Part shown: positions 1-9,235 of the stretch, one piece after another | Numbering within the stretch: position 1 is the first letter of the stretch | Layout of the letters: each line of letters starts with the position of its first letter | Assembly: GCA_024434115.1 (NCBI GenBank) | Contig: QMIT01000017.1 | Coordinates: forward strand, 1 to 57,432 | Direction: 5' to 3' | DNA: 57,432 nt | Source: Chloroflexota bacterium | GTDB lineage: Bacteria > Chloroflexota > Anaerolineae > Aggregatilineales > J027 | Translations under genes and position numbers: made by a program | Notes under the pieces: generated by a model | Databases searched by the model: none | Told to the model about the DNA's origin: nothing | What the model saw: only the letters and a program-made list of their open reading frames with translations

Positions 1-2
1 TT

Positions 3-377
3 CGAAGTAACACCCCTTGGTACTGTGTATCGTGCTATTTCTGCACAGTCCGTTGTCCCCAAGAAGTCCACATTACCGACGTAATGTACACCCTAAAAAG
101 TATGGCAATCCGCGAAAAACGCTACGACGACTCCACTGCTCCCGATTTTTCACAGACGTTTATCGGTTATATCGAAAGTTATGGTCGCAGTTATGAACTT
201 GGGTTGGCGACACGCCACAACCTGCGACATCGCCCGCTGCAACTGCCCTCTATGGTTCCGCTTGGCTTAGGGATGCTGGCCCGCCGCCGCATGGATTTTG
301 CGCCCCAACGGATTGAGAAAATCGAGCAACTCCAAGCGATTTTGGCCCGTGCCATCGAATTGGAGGTGGGGGTATGA
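3..377 (+). CDS. hdrC: HdrC-like 4Fe-4S subunit of heterodisulfide reductase, 5' end outside window
   Basis: The reading frame is open from base 3, so the ATG at 84 is internal and the true start lies left of the window. The part upstream of that ATG encodes WYCVSCYFCTVRCPQE, a complete Cys-x2-Cys-x2-Cys-x3-Cys-Pro cluster motif, which is the second of the two 4Fe-4S sites expected in HdrC. The helical C-terminal part (about 97 residues) also fits HdrC. The protein should pass electrons between the HdrA flavin/ferredoxin domains and the HdrB catalytic clusters in the cytoplasm. Its stop codon overlaps the hdrB start (GTATGA), which implies translational coupling. Family assignment is firm because hdrB, hdrA and mvhDGA follow in order. 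Confidence 0.88.
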   Translation, partial: RSNTPWYCVSCYFCTVRCPQEVHITDVMYTLKSMAIREKRYDDSTAPDFSQTFIGYIESYGRSYELGLATRHNLRHRPLQLPSMVPLGLGMLARRRMDFAPQRIEKIEQLQAILARAIELEVGV

Positions 378-1384
378 CGACGAAGCTGCTCTTTTATCCC
401 GGTTGTTCGCTACAACGCACCGCCCGGCCCTACCTAGATTCGTTGGTCGCCATCAGTCCGCTGATCGGCATCGAACTAGAGGAAATCCAAGATTGGAATT
501 GCTGTGGCGCGACGGAATACATCGCCATTCACCACCTTGCGTCTCATGCGCTGGTCGGGCGAAATCTGGCCTTAGCTGCCCAACAAAGCAACGGCACCCA
601 TACCGTTATGGCGGCGTGCAGTGCCTGTTATCTCAACCTCGCCAAGACCGACAGCTATATGCAGGTCAACGCCCAGTTGAATCGGCAGGTTAATGACGCC
701 TTACAAGCGGGTGGCCTCCATTACCAACCCGGCACGGTGCGAATACGCCATCTGCTTGACATCATCGTCAATGACATCGGTATTGAAGAAATCAGAAAAC
801 AGGTGGTTCGTCCCCTAAAGGGTTTACGGATCGCCCCATACTACGGATGTATGATCGCGCGTCCAGACCGCGACAATCGCTGGGACAATGTTGAACATCC
901 CCTTGCGCTGGACAAGTTGATGAAGGCCATCGGTGCGGAGGTGATAGACTTCCCACTCAAGACGCACTGCTGTGGTGGGCACATGACCCAAATTAATATG
1001 CCTACCGCCTACGAACTCATTCGGCGCTTGGTCTATGGTGCGGCCCAGTATCATGCCGATCTCATGGTGACTTTGTGCCCCATGTGTCAACTGAATTTGG
1101 ATGCCTATCAAGCCGAAATGAATCGGCATTTCCACACCAACTATCACATGCCCATTCTCTATTTCACCCAGCTTTTGGGGCTGGCTTTTGGTTTGGAGCC
1201 AGAGGTGTTGGGTCTGGGTAAGGAATTTGTGAATGCCAGCCAAGCGCTGAGTCGTATTGGCATTGAGGTACCCGCCGCCGAGCCAGAACTCGAAATGGTA
1301 GAAGACAAGCCCGCACGCAAGAAGAAAGAAAAAGCGGGTCTGCCCATGCCCCAGATGCTCCACAGCGAAGAGGAGGATGAATGA
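374..1384 (+). CDS. hdrB: HdrB-like subunit with two CCG domains
   Basis: A 336-residue protein with two cysteine-rich CCG domains: Cys11, Cys43-Cys44, Cys82 and Cys85, then Cys159, Cys199-Cys200, Cys235 and Cys238. In the HdrB family these bind the noncubane iron-sulfur clusters that reduce a disulfide or an equivalent acceptor. Outside methanogens the acceptor is usually unknown and cannot be read from the sequence. All the cysteines are present, so the protein is probably active. The last 30 or so residues are rich in Lys and Glu and extend past the usual domain. The start overlaps hdrC by 4 bases, and the stop overlaps the hdrA start. Confidence 0.92.
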   Translation: MTTKLLFYPGCSLQRTARPYLDSLVAISPLIGIELEEIQDWNCCGATEYIAIHHLASHALVGRNLALAAQQSNGTHTVMAACSACYLNLAKTDSYMQVNAQLNRQVNDALQAGGLHYQPGTVRIRHLLDIIVNDIGIEEIRKQVVRPLKGLRIAPYYGCMIARPDRDNRWDNVEHPLALDKLMKAIGAEVIDFPLKTHCCGGHMTQINMPTAYELIRRLVYGAAQYHADLMVTLCPMCQLNLDAYQAEMNRHFHTNYHMPILYFTQLLGLAFGLEPEVLGLGKEFVNASQALSRIGIEVPAAEPELEMVEDKPARKKKEKAGLPMPQMLHSEEEDE

Positions 1385-3420
1385 TGTCCAAGATCAATCA
1401 TTCAACAGCCGAGCGTGTGGGGGTCTATGTCTGTCACTGTGGCACCAACATCGCCGGGGTGATTGACGTTGAGGCCGTTGCGAAGTGGGCCGCCGAACAT
1501 CTCAAAGATCGAGGGGTGGTCATCGCGCGGGACTACAAGTTTATGTGTTCCAGTCTTGGGCAAGAATTGATTGAAAAAGATATCCAAGAACTCGGCCTCA
1601 CCCGCGTTGTGGTGGCAGCTTGCTCCCCGCACCTGCATGAAGCAACCTTTCGTGTGGCCTGCCAGCGAGCAGGGCTAAATCCATACCTATGTGAACTGGT
1701 CTCGATTCGAGAGCAGGCCTCGTGGGTTCACACCGATAAACACGCCGCCACCGAAAAAGCGAAGGCCATTCTGTCGGGCGGTGTCGAGCGAGTGCTGCAT
1801 CATGCGCCACTTGATCCCTTGCACGTGCCCATTCATCCGGCGACGTTGGTGGTGGGTGGCGGGATTGCAGGCATCCAAGCCGCGCTCGAAATCGCTGACG
1901 CAGGCTTCCCAGTCTATCTGGTCGAGCGTGAACCCTCTATCGGGGGTCACATGGCCCAGTTTGATAAAACCTTCCCTACGCTGGATTGTGCAGCCTGCAT
2001 TTTGACCCCGCGTATGGTCTCCATTGGGTCTCACCCCAACGTCACCTTAATGACGTGGAGTGAAGTCACGAATGTTGCAGGCTATGTTGGCAACTTCACG
2101 GTGACGGTGAAAAAGAAAGCCCGTTATATCAACACCGATCTATGTACCGGGTGTGGCATTTGTCAGGAAAAGTGCCCCAAGAAAGTCATAGACGACACCT
2201 TTGAAGCGGGCCTCGGCTACCGCAAGGCTGTCTATACGCCCTTCCCACAGGCCGTTCCCAAATATCCCGTGATTGACCACGTGAATTGCACCTATTTCCA
2301 AAAAGGCACCTGCCGCGCCTGCGAAAAGCTCTGTCCTACCGATGCGATTGACTTCAAGCAAGAAGATGAAATCGTCACGCTTCAGGTTGGGAACATCGTG
2401 CTTGCCACAGGTTATGATATCTTTGATGCCCGTCGTGTTGCCCAATATGGGTATGCGCGATTGGCGAACGTCTTCACCAGCATTGAATTTGAGCGCTTGA
2501 GCAATGCCGCCGGGCCCACCAATGGCAACATCGTGCTGCGGGATGGCGTCACCGTACCCAAAACGGTAGGGATCATCCACTGCACGGGTAGCCGTGACCG
2601 GAACTTTAACAACTACTGCTCGGCCATCTGTTGTATGCAAAGTCTCAAATTTGCCCACTTGGTCAAGGAGCGCACAGGGGCAACGGTCTACAACTTCTAT
2701 ATTGATATTCGCACAACGGCGAAGGCCTATGACGAGTTTTATCAACGAGTCTTGGATGAAGGCACGATTTTTGTGCGCGGGCGTGTGGCGGAAGTGACCG
2801 ATGCCGCACGGATGCCCACAGAAGAAGGCAAACTCATCATCCAAGTCGAGGATACACTCGCGGGCCGACAGCGCCGGATTCCGGTAGACATGGTCATTCT
2901 TTCAGTTGGCCTAGAGCCGCGTCGTGATTCCCACGAGGTCGCCAAGTTGTTTGGTATCTCGTGCAGTTCAGACGGCTGGATTATCGAAAAACATCCCAAA
3001 CTCGACCCGGTAGCGACCATGACCGAAGGGGTTTTTGTCGCGGGTTGTGCGCAAGGGCCAAAAGATATTCCCAACAGTGTAGCACAGGGTGCCGCCGCCG
3101 CCGCGCGGGTACTGGGGCGCATTCAACAAAAAGAGATTGCGCTAGAACCAGTGCGGGCCAGTGTAGACGAGAGTAAGTGTTCTGGCTGCCGCATCTGCAA
3201 TGGTCTATGCCCATTTAATGCCATCATCTTCCATGAAGATCGGATGGTCACGGAAGTGAACCCAGCCTTATGTCAGGGCTGTGGGACGTGTGTAGCCGCC
3301 TGTCCAGCAGGGGCTATCAGCGGGACGGTGTTCAGTAATGAGCAGATATTTGCCCAGATGGAAGGGCTATTGCTGCATAACATCGAGCGCCCACCGATTA
3401 CGGAAGGAGTGCTGGCATGA
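1381..3420 (+). CDS. hdrA: HdrA-like FAD/iron-sulfur subunit, electron-bifurcating core
   Basis: A 679-residue protein. It has an N-terminal cysteine-containing domain, an FAD-binding Rossmann motif GGGIAG at 159-164, an inserted ferredoxin region (CTGCGICQEKCP near 253 plus a second Cys group), and two more 4Fe-4S motifs at the C-terminus (CSGCRICNGLCP near 598 and CQGCGTCVAACP near 630). HdrA is the flavoprotein that is thought to split electron pairs between a high-potential acceptor (through HdrBC) and ferredoxin, fed by the Mvh hydrogenase. The length and cluster pattern are normal for HdrA. It starts at ATGATG overlapping the hdrB stop, and its own stop overlaps mvhD by 4 bases. Confidence 0.93.
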   Translation: MMSKINHSTAERVGVYVCHCGTNIAGVIDVEAVAKWAAEHLKDRGVVIARDYKFMCSSLGQELIEKDIQELGLTRVVVAACSPHLHEATFRVACQRAGLNPYLCELVSIREQASWVHTDKHAATEKAKAILSGGVERVLHHAPLDPLHVPIHPATLVVGGGIAGIQAALEIADAGFPVYLVEREPSIGGHMAQFDKTFPTLDCAACILTPRMVSIGSHPNVTLMTWSEVTNVAGYVGNFTVTVKKKARYINTDLCTGCGICQEKCPKKVIDDTFEAGLGYRKAVYTPFPQAVPKYPVIDHVNCTYFQKGTCRACEKLCPTDAIDFKQEDEIVTLQVGNIVLATGYDIFDARRVAQYGYARLANVFTSIEFERLSNAAGPTNGNIVLRDGVTVPKTVGIIHCTGSRDRNFNNYCSAICCMQSLKFAHLVKERTGATVYNFYIDIRTTAKAYDEFYQRVLDEGTIFVRGRVAEVTDAARMPTEEGKLIIQVEDTLAGRQRRIPVDMVILSVGLEPRRDSHEVAKLFGISCSSDGWIIEKHPKLDPVATMTEGVFVAGCAQGPKDIPNSVAQGAAAAARVLGRIQQKEIALEPVRASVDESKCSGCRICNGLCPFNAIIFHEDRMVTEVNPALCQGCGTCVAACPAGAISGTVFSNEQIFAQMEGLLLHNIERPPITEGVLA

Positions 3421-3890
3421 ACAACACCTTTGAACCAGTCATCATCGGCTTTACCTGCAACTGGTGTAGCTATCGCGCGGCTGATCTGGCAGGTACCGCA
3501 CGGGTCAAATATCCACCCAACATCCGGCTGATTCGGCTGATGTGCTCCGGACGGCTTGATCCAACTTTTGTGCTCAAAGCATTGGCTTCCGGGGCGGATG
3601 GCGTTCTCATCACGGGCTGTCATCCGGGCGAGTGCCACTATTTGGAGCAAAACTACAAAACGCTCCGCCGCTATTTGATGCTGCGACGAGTTTTGACCCA
3701 GATGGGCATCGAACCAGAACGCATCAAACTGGTCTGGGCCAGTGCTGCCGAAGGGGTCAAACTGGCCCAAGAGATCACCGATATGGTTGAACAAATCCGC
3801 GCATTGGGGCCGTTTAAACCGCGCTTCCCCATGCCACTAACCCCCGCCGAAGTTGCTGATGTGCAACCAGCAGAAAGGGGGACGGCATGA
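3417..3890 (+). CDS. mvhD: MvhD-like 2Fe-2S electron-transfer subunit
   Basis: A 157-residue protein of the FlpD/MvhD family. It begins with GFTCNWCSYRAADLAG, followed by conserved Cys residues in LMCSGRLDP and in TGCHPGECHY, which fits the 2Fe-2S cluster of this family. MvhD bridges the [NiFe]-hydrogenase (MvhAG) to HdrA. It overlaps hdrA by 4 bases and mvhG by 4 bases. Its place between hdrA and the hydrogenase genes is the usual one and supports a single Hdr-Mvh complex. Confidence 0.93.
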   Translation: MNNTFEPVIIGFTCNWCSYRAADLAGTARVKYPPNIRLIRLMCSGRLDPTFVLKALASGADGVLITGCHPGECHYLEQNYKTLRRYLMLRRVLTQMGIEPERIKLVWASAAEGVKLAQEITDMVEQIRALGPFKPRFPMPLTPAEVADVQPAERGTA

Positions 3891-4906
3891 GCATGAATGG
3901 TAAACCCAAATTTGCCATGTATTGGGCGGCCTCATGCGGCGGGTGCGAAATCGCCGTACTGAATATCCATGAAAAAATCCTTGATGTGGACGCGAATTTT
4001 GAGGTCGTTTTCTGGCCTGTCGCAATGGACGCCAAATACAAAGATGTCGAGGCGATGCCGGATGAAGCGATTACCCTGACGTTGTTTAATGGGGGTATTC
4101 GCAATGCCGAAAATGAAGCAATGGCTCATCTGATGCGCCGCAAGTCTAAAATTTTGGTGGCCTTTGGGTCATGCGCTTGTGCCGGGTGTATCCCCGGACT
4201 AGCCAATCTCAGCACCCGTGAGCAGATTTTTGAGGCGGTATACGATGGGATCAGTACCGATAACCCGATGGGCCTTCGCCCTGATTTTCAGTGGGCGGCC
4301 CCCGAAGGGAATCTACACATCCCAGAGTTTTATCCTGTCCTCAAGACCCTCGATCAAGTGGTCGCAGTGGACTACTACATGCCGGGTTGCCCGCCAGAAT
4401 CCCATCAGATAGGAGCGGTCGTTGATCTAGTGATCCAAGCCCTGCATGGGAACGCCACCCTGCCGCCAACCGGGAGTGTCATTGGGGCGGGCACTTCGAC
4501 GGTATGTGATGAATGTCCCCGCGTTCGTAATGTCAAAACCATCAAACAATTTACCCGCATTCAGCATCTGACAGAAATTGACCCAAATCTCTGTCTGCTG
4601 GAGCAGGGGATCCCCTGTAATGGCCCGGCGACCCGCAGCGGGTGTGGGGCCTTGTGTCCTCGCGCCAGTGCGCAATGTATTGGCTGTTACGGATCAAGTG
4701 ACGGCGCTTTCGACTTTGGAGCGCGTCTGATGACCGCCTTTGCTTCGGTTATGGAAGGTAAAGAACCAGCCGAAATTGAGCGGATTCTCGATACTCTACC
4801 CGACCCAGTGGGTCAATTTTACCGTTTCAGTCTCGCGCATTCGTTGTTGAGGGCTGCCCCGGTGGTATTGGAAGAGGAGGAGCAGTATGCAACGCATCAG
4901 CATTGA
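3887..4906 (+). CDS. mvhG: MvhG-like [NiFe]-hydrogenase small subunit
   Basis: A 339-residue cytoplasmic small subunit with no Tat signal. The proximal cluster begins at WAASCGGCEIA (Cys17, Cys20) and continues with Cys in GSCACAGCIPG and PGCPPE. Further cysteines between about 205 and 265 (CDECPR, CNGPATRSGCGALCPR, CIGCYG) can hold the medial and distal clusters. It carries electrons from the MvhA active site to MvhD. It overlaps mvhD by 4 bases and mvhA by 20 bases. The size is at the long end for a group 3c small subunit. Confidence 0.93.
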   Translation: MSMNGKPKFAMYWAASCGGCEIAVLNIHEKILDVDANFEVVFWPVAMDAKYKDVEAMPDEAITLTLFNGGIRNAENEAMAHLMRRKSKILVAFGSCACAGCIPGLANLSTREQIFEAVYDGISTDNPMGLRPDFQWAAPEGNLHIPEFYPVLKTLDQVVAVDYYMPGCPPESHQIGAVVDLVIQALHGNATLPPTGSVIGAGTSTVCDECPRVRNVKTIKQFTRIQHLTEIDPNLCLLEQGIPCNGPATRSGCGALCPRASAQCIGCYGSSDGAFDFGARLMTAFASVMEGKEPAEIERILDTLPDPVGQFYRFSLAHSLLRAAPVVLEEEEQYATHQH

Positions 4907-6401
4907 TCCCATCACCCGTTTGGAGGGACATGGCAAGGTCGAAATCTTTTTGAATGAAGCAGGTGACGTTGCCAATGCCTACTTTCAAATACCCGAATTG
5001 CGCGGTTTTGAACGGTTTTGTGTTGGGCGGCCCGTTGAAGAAATGCCGATTCTGACCAACCGCATCTGTGGGGTGTGCCCGGAAGCCCATCATATGGCGG
5101 CAGCCAAAGCCGGGGATGCCGTGTATCATGTGGATCCCCCGCCTACCGCCAAAAAACTGCGCGAACTGCTGTACAGCGCGTTTTATGTCACCGACCATAC
5201 GACCCACTTTTATGCGCTAGGTGGCCCGGATTTCATCATGGGGCCGACTGCTCCGGTTGCCGAGCGCAACATCTTGGGGGTCATTCACAAAGTTGGCCTT
5301 GAGATTGGCAGCAAGGTCATCCAAGCTCGCAAGTATGGTCATACAGTGATTGAGATGATCGGTGGCCGCAAGGTGCATCCTTGTACCTCCATCCCCGGTG
5401 GGCTGACCAAAGGCATCACCGAGGAACAGCGTAAGGAAATTGAGCAGATGGGCCGCTGGGCGGTGGAGTTTGCCCAGTTTAGCCTCAAGCTGTTTGATGA
5501 CATTGTTCTGGGCAATCAGGCCTATGTGGATTTGGTCGTGGGTGATACGTACTCGCATCGTACCTACTATATGGGCATGGTGGATGCCAAAAAACACGTA
5601 AATTTCTATGATGGGCAAATCAGTATCGTAGCCCCGGATGGCGAACGCATTGGGATGTATGACCCGCGTGACTATACCGATTGGATTGCGGAACATGTCG
5701 AGCCGTGGACCTATCTCAAATTCCCCTATTTAAAGAAAATTGGTTGGAAAGGCTTTGTGGACGGCAAGGATTCCGGCGTGTACTGCGCCACGCCCTTGTC
5801 ACGACTCAACGCGGCGGATGGAATGGCAACCCCTCGCGCTCAAGAGGAATATGAGCGTTTTTATGCCACATTGGTGACTGAAGAAGCTAAACGTTATACC
5901 GCCACAGGGGATACCAAGGTGGTGCATCATCGCTTGGCAACGCATTGGGCACGCCTTGTTGAACTGCTCTATGCTGCCGAGCGATGGGTTGAACTTGCCA
6001 TCGATCCGGAAATTACCTCGCCCCAAATTCACACAGTACCACAGGAGGCCCCAACGGAAGGGGTTGGCTGTGTAGAAGCGCCGCGCGGCACCCTCACGCA
6101 TCATTATTGGACAGATGAGCGTGGTATCCTGACAAGCGTCAACTTAATTGTCGGCACCACCAACAATTATGCGCCAATCACCATGTCCATCAAAAAGGCT
6201 GCCCAGCAGCTTATCCAACATGGAACCGTCGTCACCGAAGGCCTGCTGAATCAAATTGAGATGGCCTTTCGAGCCTATGACCCGTGTTTTGGATGTGCCA
6301 CACATTCCTTACCGGGCCAGATGCCGCTGGAAGTGATTATTCGGGACGCGGCGGGGAATACCATTGATGTCCTCCGTCAGCACTGCGGATTGAAAGGGTA
6401 G
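4887..6401 (+). CDS. mvhA: MvhA-like [NiFe]-hydrogenase large subunit
   Basis: A 504-residue catalytic subunit. The N-terminal Ni-ligand motif [11 protein letters not shown] supplies Cys61 and Cys64, and the C-terminal motif DPCFGCATH supplies Cys467 and Cys470. All four Ni-Fe ligands are therefore present. About 31 residues follow His473, so the chain ends in a tail of the kind a maturation protease removes; the protease gene lies directly downstream. With MvhG, MvhD and HdrABC next to it, the enzyme is a group 3c-type H2-oxidising or H2-evolving hydrogenase coupled to Hdr. The start inside mvhG is preceded by GGAGGAGCAGT. Confidence 0.95.
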   Translation: MQRISIDPITRLEGHGKVEIFLNEAGDVANAYFQIPELRGFERFCVGRPVEEMPILTNRICGVCPEAHHMAAAKAGDAVYHVDPPPTAKKLRELLYSAFYVTDHTTHFYALGGPDFIMGPTAPVAERNILGVIHKVGLEIGSKVIQARKYGHTVIEMIGGRKVHPCTSIPGGLTKGITEEQRKEIEQMGRWAVEFAQFSLKLFDDIVLGNQAYVDLVVGDTYSHRTYYMGMVDAKKHVNFYDGQISIVAPDGERIGMYDPRDYTDWIAEHVEPWTYLKFPYLKKIGWKGFVDGKDSGVYCATPLSRLNAADGMATPRAQEEYERFYATLVTEEAKRYTATGDTKVVHHRLATHWARLVELLYAAERWVELAIDPEITSPQIHTVPQEAPTEGVGCVEAPRGTLTHHYWTDERGILTSVNLIVGTTNNYAPITMSIKKAAQQLIQHGTVVTEGLLNQIEMAFRAYDPCFGCATHSLPGQMPLEVIIRDAAGNTIDVLRQHCGLKG

Positions 6402-6414
6402 GGGACGCAATAGG

Positions 6415-6993
6415 ATGGAAATGCGACCTGTCAGGCGCAGTCATCTCACCGGGGGTGTGATACCACAACCGCGCATCTTGATTATCGGGTTGGGGAATCC
6501 CCTATTGGGTGATGACGGCTTCGGCTGGCGGGTCGCAAGCCATGTTGAATGCGCTCTACAGGAACGATCTAAAACCATAGGGGAGGGAGAAACTCACTCC
6601 TCTATGGCCGCTGCCGTGGAAGTCGAGCGGTTGGCGGTTGGCGGGCTGCGCCTCATGGAGCAGATGATTGGCTATGATGCGGCAATCCTGATTGATGCCA
6701 TCACCTTAGGCCAGCAACCCGTCGGCAGCCTGTACTCCTACTCGTTGGAATCATTGCCCACTTACCCGGTTGGGCATCTTTATTCCGCGCATGACACCAC
6801 GCTCCAAGTCGCTTTAGAGATGGGGCGTAATCTAGTCGCCAAACTCCCCCATGCCATATGGGTCATTGGGGTAGAGGTCGAACCCACATTTGTTTTTAGT
6901 GAAAGCCTAACGCCATCGGTCATGGCGGCTGTACCATGTGCAGTGCAGTTGGTCATTGAAAAACTAGATCAGATTGCTGAGGAGGTTCTATGA
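6415..6993 (+). CDS. [NiFe]-hydrogenase maturation protease
   Basis: A 192-residue HycI/HyaD-type endopeptidase that trims the large-subunit C-terminus after nickel insertion. The family signature GLGNPLLGDDG is at residues 25-35, followed by LIDAI and SAHDTT, which supply the conserved acidic residue and histidine expected to contact nickel. About 20 residues precede the usual first strand, so a GTG at 6457 (after GGGGGT) is a possible alternative start. The gene is 13 bases after mvhA and overlaps the next gene by 4 bases, so its substrate is very probably MvhA. Confidence 0.9.
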   Translation: MEMRPVRRSHLTGGVIPQPRILIIGLGNPLLGDDGFGWRVASHVECALQERSKTIGEGETHSSMAAAVEVERLAVGGLRLMEQMIGYDAAILIDAITLGQQPVGSLYSYSLESLPTYPVGHLYSAHDTTLQVALEMGRNLVAKLPHAIWVIGVEVEPTFVFSESLTPSVMAAVPCAVQLVIEKLDQIAEEVL

Positions 6994-7514
6994 TATCTCC
7001 TGAACTCTTGCGCCGCTTCCCATTTTTTGCCCATCTGGATGACACGCAACTTAAAGCGATTGCCATGCTGTCAAATGAGGTCGCCTATGCAAAAGGCGAA
7101 ACGCTGTTCCAGACGGATCAACCTGCCCATGCCTTGTTCATTTTGGTCGAAGGGCTGGTTGATTTGCATTACATTGTGATAGATCGGGATAACCCAACCT
7201 TACGAAAAGACTTTTATGTCGGGCATATCAATCCGGGTGAGCCGTTTGGGATTTCGGCCCTGATTGAACCCTATCAGTACACGGCAACCGCTTTGGCGAA
7301 CGGCCTCTGTCGGGTCATTGAAATCGCGGCACCCGCCTTGCGTACCCTATGCGAAAAAGACCTCAAGCTAGATTCTGTATTGGTCCATCACATCGCCACG
7401 ACGGCATTGTCACGGCTGCATGATACTCGTCTACAACTCATTGGCACCCACGCTTGGCACCCACGCTTAATCGAAGGAGAAACAAAAACATGGAAACCCT
7501 TGAACCAATCCTAA
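6990..7514 (+). CDS. Stand-alone cyclic-nucleotide-fold (Crp-like sensor) protein, copy 1
   Basis: A 174-residue protein with a cNMP-binding beta-roll fold (KGETLFQTDQPAHALFILVEG, NPGEPFGISALIEPYQYTATA). No helix-turn-helix follows the roll, so it is not a Crp-type activator by itself. The glutamate and arginine that bind cAMP phosphate in classical domains are not at their usual places (FGISALIEPYQYTA), so the ligand may differ or be absent. Similar small proteins occur next to [NiFe]-hydrogenase genes in other bacteria, from general knowledge. It overlaps the protease gene by 4 bases and copy 2 by 25 bases. Confidence 0.78.
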   Translation: MISPELLRRFPFFAHLDDTQLKAIAMLSNEVAYAKGETLFQTDQPAHALFILVEGLVDLHYIVIDRDNPTLRKDFYVGHINPGEPFGISALIEPYQYTATALANGLCRVIEIAAPALRTLCEKDLKLDSVLVHHIATTALSRLHDTRLQLIGTHAWHPRLIEGETKTWKPLNQS

Positions 7515-7951
7515 CCCAACATCCGTTCTTTGAAGGACTAGACAAAATCTATCTCGAGCTACTGACTGGTTGTGCATCCAATGAACGGTATGAAGGCGGC
7601 GAATATCTCTTTAAAGAGGGCGCTGAAGCCAACAAATTCTTCATCATCCGCTATGGGAAAATAGCAGTAGAGATGTCCGTCCCCGGCCAACTGATAACGA
7701 TCTACACCCACGATGAAGGGGATGTGGTGGGTTGGTCATGGCTCTTTTCGCCGTATGCTTGGCGGTTTAGTGGCCGCGCAATGGAACTCACACGGGTGAT
7801 TGCACTCGATGGGGTATGTTTACGGAACAAGTGCGAAGCCGATCCGAAACTCGGTTATGAGTTCATGAAGCGTTTTTCGCACAAGATTATGAAGACCCTC
7901 GACTTCACCCGTGAGCAGATACTGGATGTGTATGGCCTTCGTCAGCCCTGA
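7490..7951 (+). CDS. Stand-alone cyclic-nucleotide-fold protein, copy 2
   Basis: A 153-residue second cNMP-fold protein (GEYLFKEGAEANKFFIIRYG, GDVVGWSWLFSPYAWRFSGRA, then LRNKCEADPKLGYEFMKRF). The ATG at 7490 is chosen because GAAGGAGA lies 10 bases upstream; an in-frame ATG at 7454 has no such site. The GWSWLFSPY...FSGRA signature is typical of a small protein family found with hydrogenase operons, as I remember it. Again there is no DNA-binding domain. It ends the hydrogenase operon. Its role is inferred to be regulatory or an assembly role for the Hdr-Mvh complex. Confidence 0.8.
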   Translation: METLEPILTQHPFFEGLDKIYLELLTGCASNERYEGGEYLFKEGAEANKFFIIRYGKIAVEMSVPGQLITIYTHDEGDVVGWSWLFSPYAWRFSGRAMELTRVIALDGVCLRNKCEADPKLGYEFMKRFSHKIMKTLDFTREQILDVYGLRQP

Positions 7952-8356
7952 TTTGCCAATCTTAGTGGACTATGGGGCGTTTCGATGGTTTGAGTCACGA
8001 CATTAATGCCTCATCGCTATGCTGCTCCGTCCCTTTAAGCCCCAGCACAGGAAATGGGCGGAGCAGATGGGCTACCGATTGTCGTATCGGGCTTGAAGTG
8101 ATTGTCCTGCAATCACGTTTCATGGGGGGTCAACAAATATACGCATTTCGCCATCGGTGGGGTATCAAGTGTCACTGCAAATCTTTTCGCGAGCACTTGC
8201 ACCATGTATAGTTTTTCGCAATCAGGCCACCGCTTAAACTCTCAGTTCGATTAGCAGACGGCAGTAGAAATCCATGCATATCGGCCTAATTGGACTGATA
8301 TATGTTAGTTGTTGGCTATATGCCAATGGTCAGCGTCATCTGTCACCGGTTTGTGT
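7952..8356. other. Convergent intergenic region, no gene seen
   Basis: About 400 bases between the + strand hydrogenase operon and the - strand phage module. Short open frames here have no recognisable product and no ribosome binding site. Three inverted repeats occur: 8022-8066, 8074-8089 (CCGAT/ATCGG) and 8098-8116 (GTGATTG/CAATCAC). None has a clear following T-run, but as a group they could stop transcription coming from both sides. No tRNA, att-like direct repeat or integrase remnant was recognised. Confidence 0.6.
8022..8066. terminator. Candidate bidirectional hairpin between convergent operons
   Basis: CTGCTCCG (8022-8029) pairs with CGGAGCAG (8059-8066). The stem can be extended by CCC/GGG after one bulged base, and the loop is about 22 bases. 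There is no T-tract, so this is at best an imperfect terminator. Confidence 0.3.
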
Positions 8357-9235
8357 TTACCACCAAAGCTGCGCGAGGACAACCAACCACCACCCGACCC
8401 ATAAAGCCATCGCCTGCCAGCGATTGAGGTCACTGAGTGCCACGAGCCACACCCCTATAAAACTGGACAGGGCGGCATATGGGACAAGGAAGGGACTGGC
8501 AGCAACCAGCAGTTTTTCATTGTGGTAGCGGATGCCCTGCAACCCAAAGAACAAACCCAAGGGCACTTGGAAGGGCCACATTCCTCGCCAGAGATTATGG
8601 GGATAAGCCGTCAAGCGACTGCCGTAGGTCAGCCAATCCGTGATCCAATTGCCCAAGAGAAGCAGGGACAAGGTCAACATGACGCCAACGATTAAGCCTG
8701 CCTTAACCCAATGACGGCGGGGGATGCCCAAAACAAGACCGAGTACGATCTGGGGTTTGGTGATGGCGACCAGCCCCCACCACGACGGCGGCAGCAACAC
8801 CCCGGCCAGTACCAGTATATCGATCTGCCCGTGCAGCAAAATATAAAACATGGGCGGTGAAAAAATGGTCAGCAGGGTTTTCAAGGGCACAGCCTCTTCG
8901 CACCAACGCCCCACCAACAGGAGGGTTAAAGTAAGCGTCAAGGCCGCGACCAGTGCGTAACTGAGGCGGGGCGGCAGATAAGTGATGGGAACAAGCAGGG
9001 CAGCCACGTGGGGTGGATTGGCATAAAAGTGGGGGTCTTGAATGCCATACAGGGAATCGCCCGCGACCAGCCGTCGTGCGGCATGGTCAAGGGTCAGCCA
9101 ATCATCCCCGACGGTCAGCGGGGCCAGTCCAAACGTCGCGGTCAACAGGGCAAAGGTCAACAGCGGCTTTTGGAGGGCTGTCCACACCGGAAGGCGGTGC
9201 GCGGCAGGACGGCGAGCCGTCGTGAGGTGATTCAT
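8357..9235 (-). CDS. Polytopic membrane protein resembling GT87/DUF2029 mannosyltransferases
   Basis: A 292-residue protein with about eight hydrophobic segments. It carries GDDWLTLDHAARRLVAGDSLYG near the start and HGQIDILVLAGVLLPP followed by AITKPQIVLGL in the middle, the pattern of polyprenyl-sugar-using GT87-type enzymes (the GQ-x-n and K-P elements). The start ATG overlaps the stop of the preceding phage gene (GCATGA), so it is translated as part of the phage operon. Such enzymes can modify surface polysaccharides, which in other prophages changes the phage receptor. Here that role is inference. It is shorter than most family members, so it could be a partial enzyme. Confidence 0.6.
   Translation of the reverse strand: MNHLTTARRPAAHRLPVWTALQKPLLTFALLTATFGLAPLTVGDDWLTLDHAARRLVAGDSLYGIQDPHFYANPPHVAALLVPITYLPPRLSYALVAALTLTLTLLLVGRWCEEAVPLKTLLTIFSPPMFYILLHGQIDILVLAGVLLPPSWWGLVAITKPQIVLGLVLGIPRRHWVKAGLIVGVMLTLSLLLLGNWITDWLTYGSRLTAYPHNLWRGMWPFQVPLGLFFGLQGIRYHNEKLLVAASPFLVPYAALSSFIGVWLVALSDLNRWQAMALWVGWWLVVLAQLWW

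Noticed and set aside
84..377. HdrC starting at the ATG at 84
   Set aside because: The frame is open to base 3 and encodes a full 4Fe-4S motif upstream of that ATG, so the true start is outside the window.
824..1363. Antisense frame in hdrB
   Set aside because: hdrB has both CCG motifs on the other strand; the antisense frame is a shadow.
7972..8528. Short + strand frames after the hydrogenase operon
   Set aside because: No ribosome binding site, odd composition, and one overlaps the GT87-like gene antisense.
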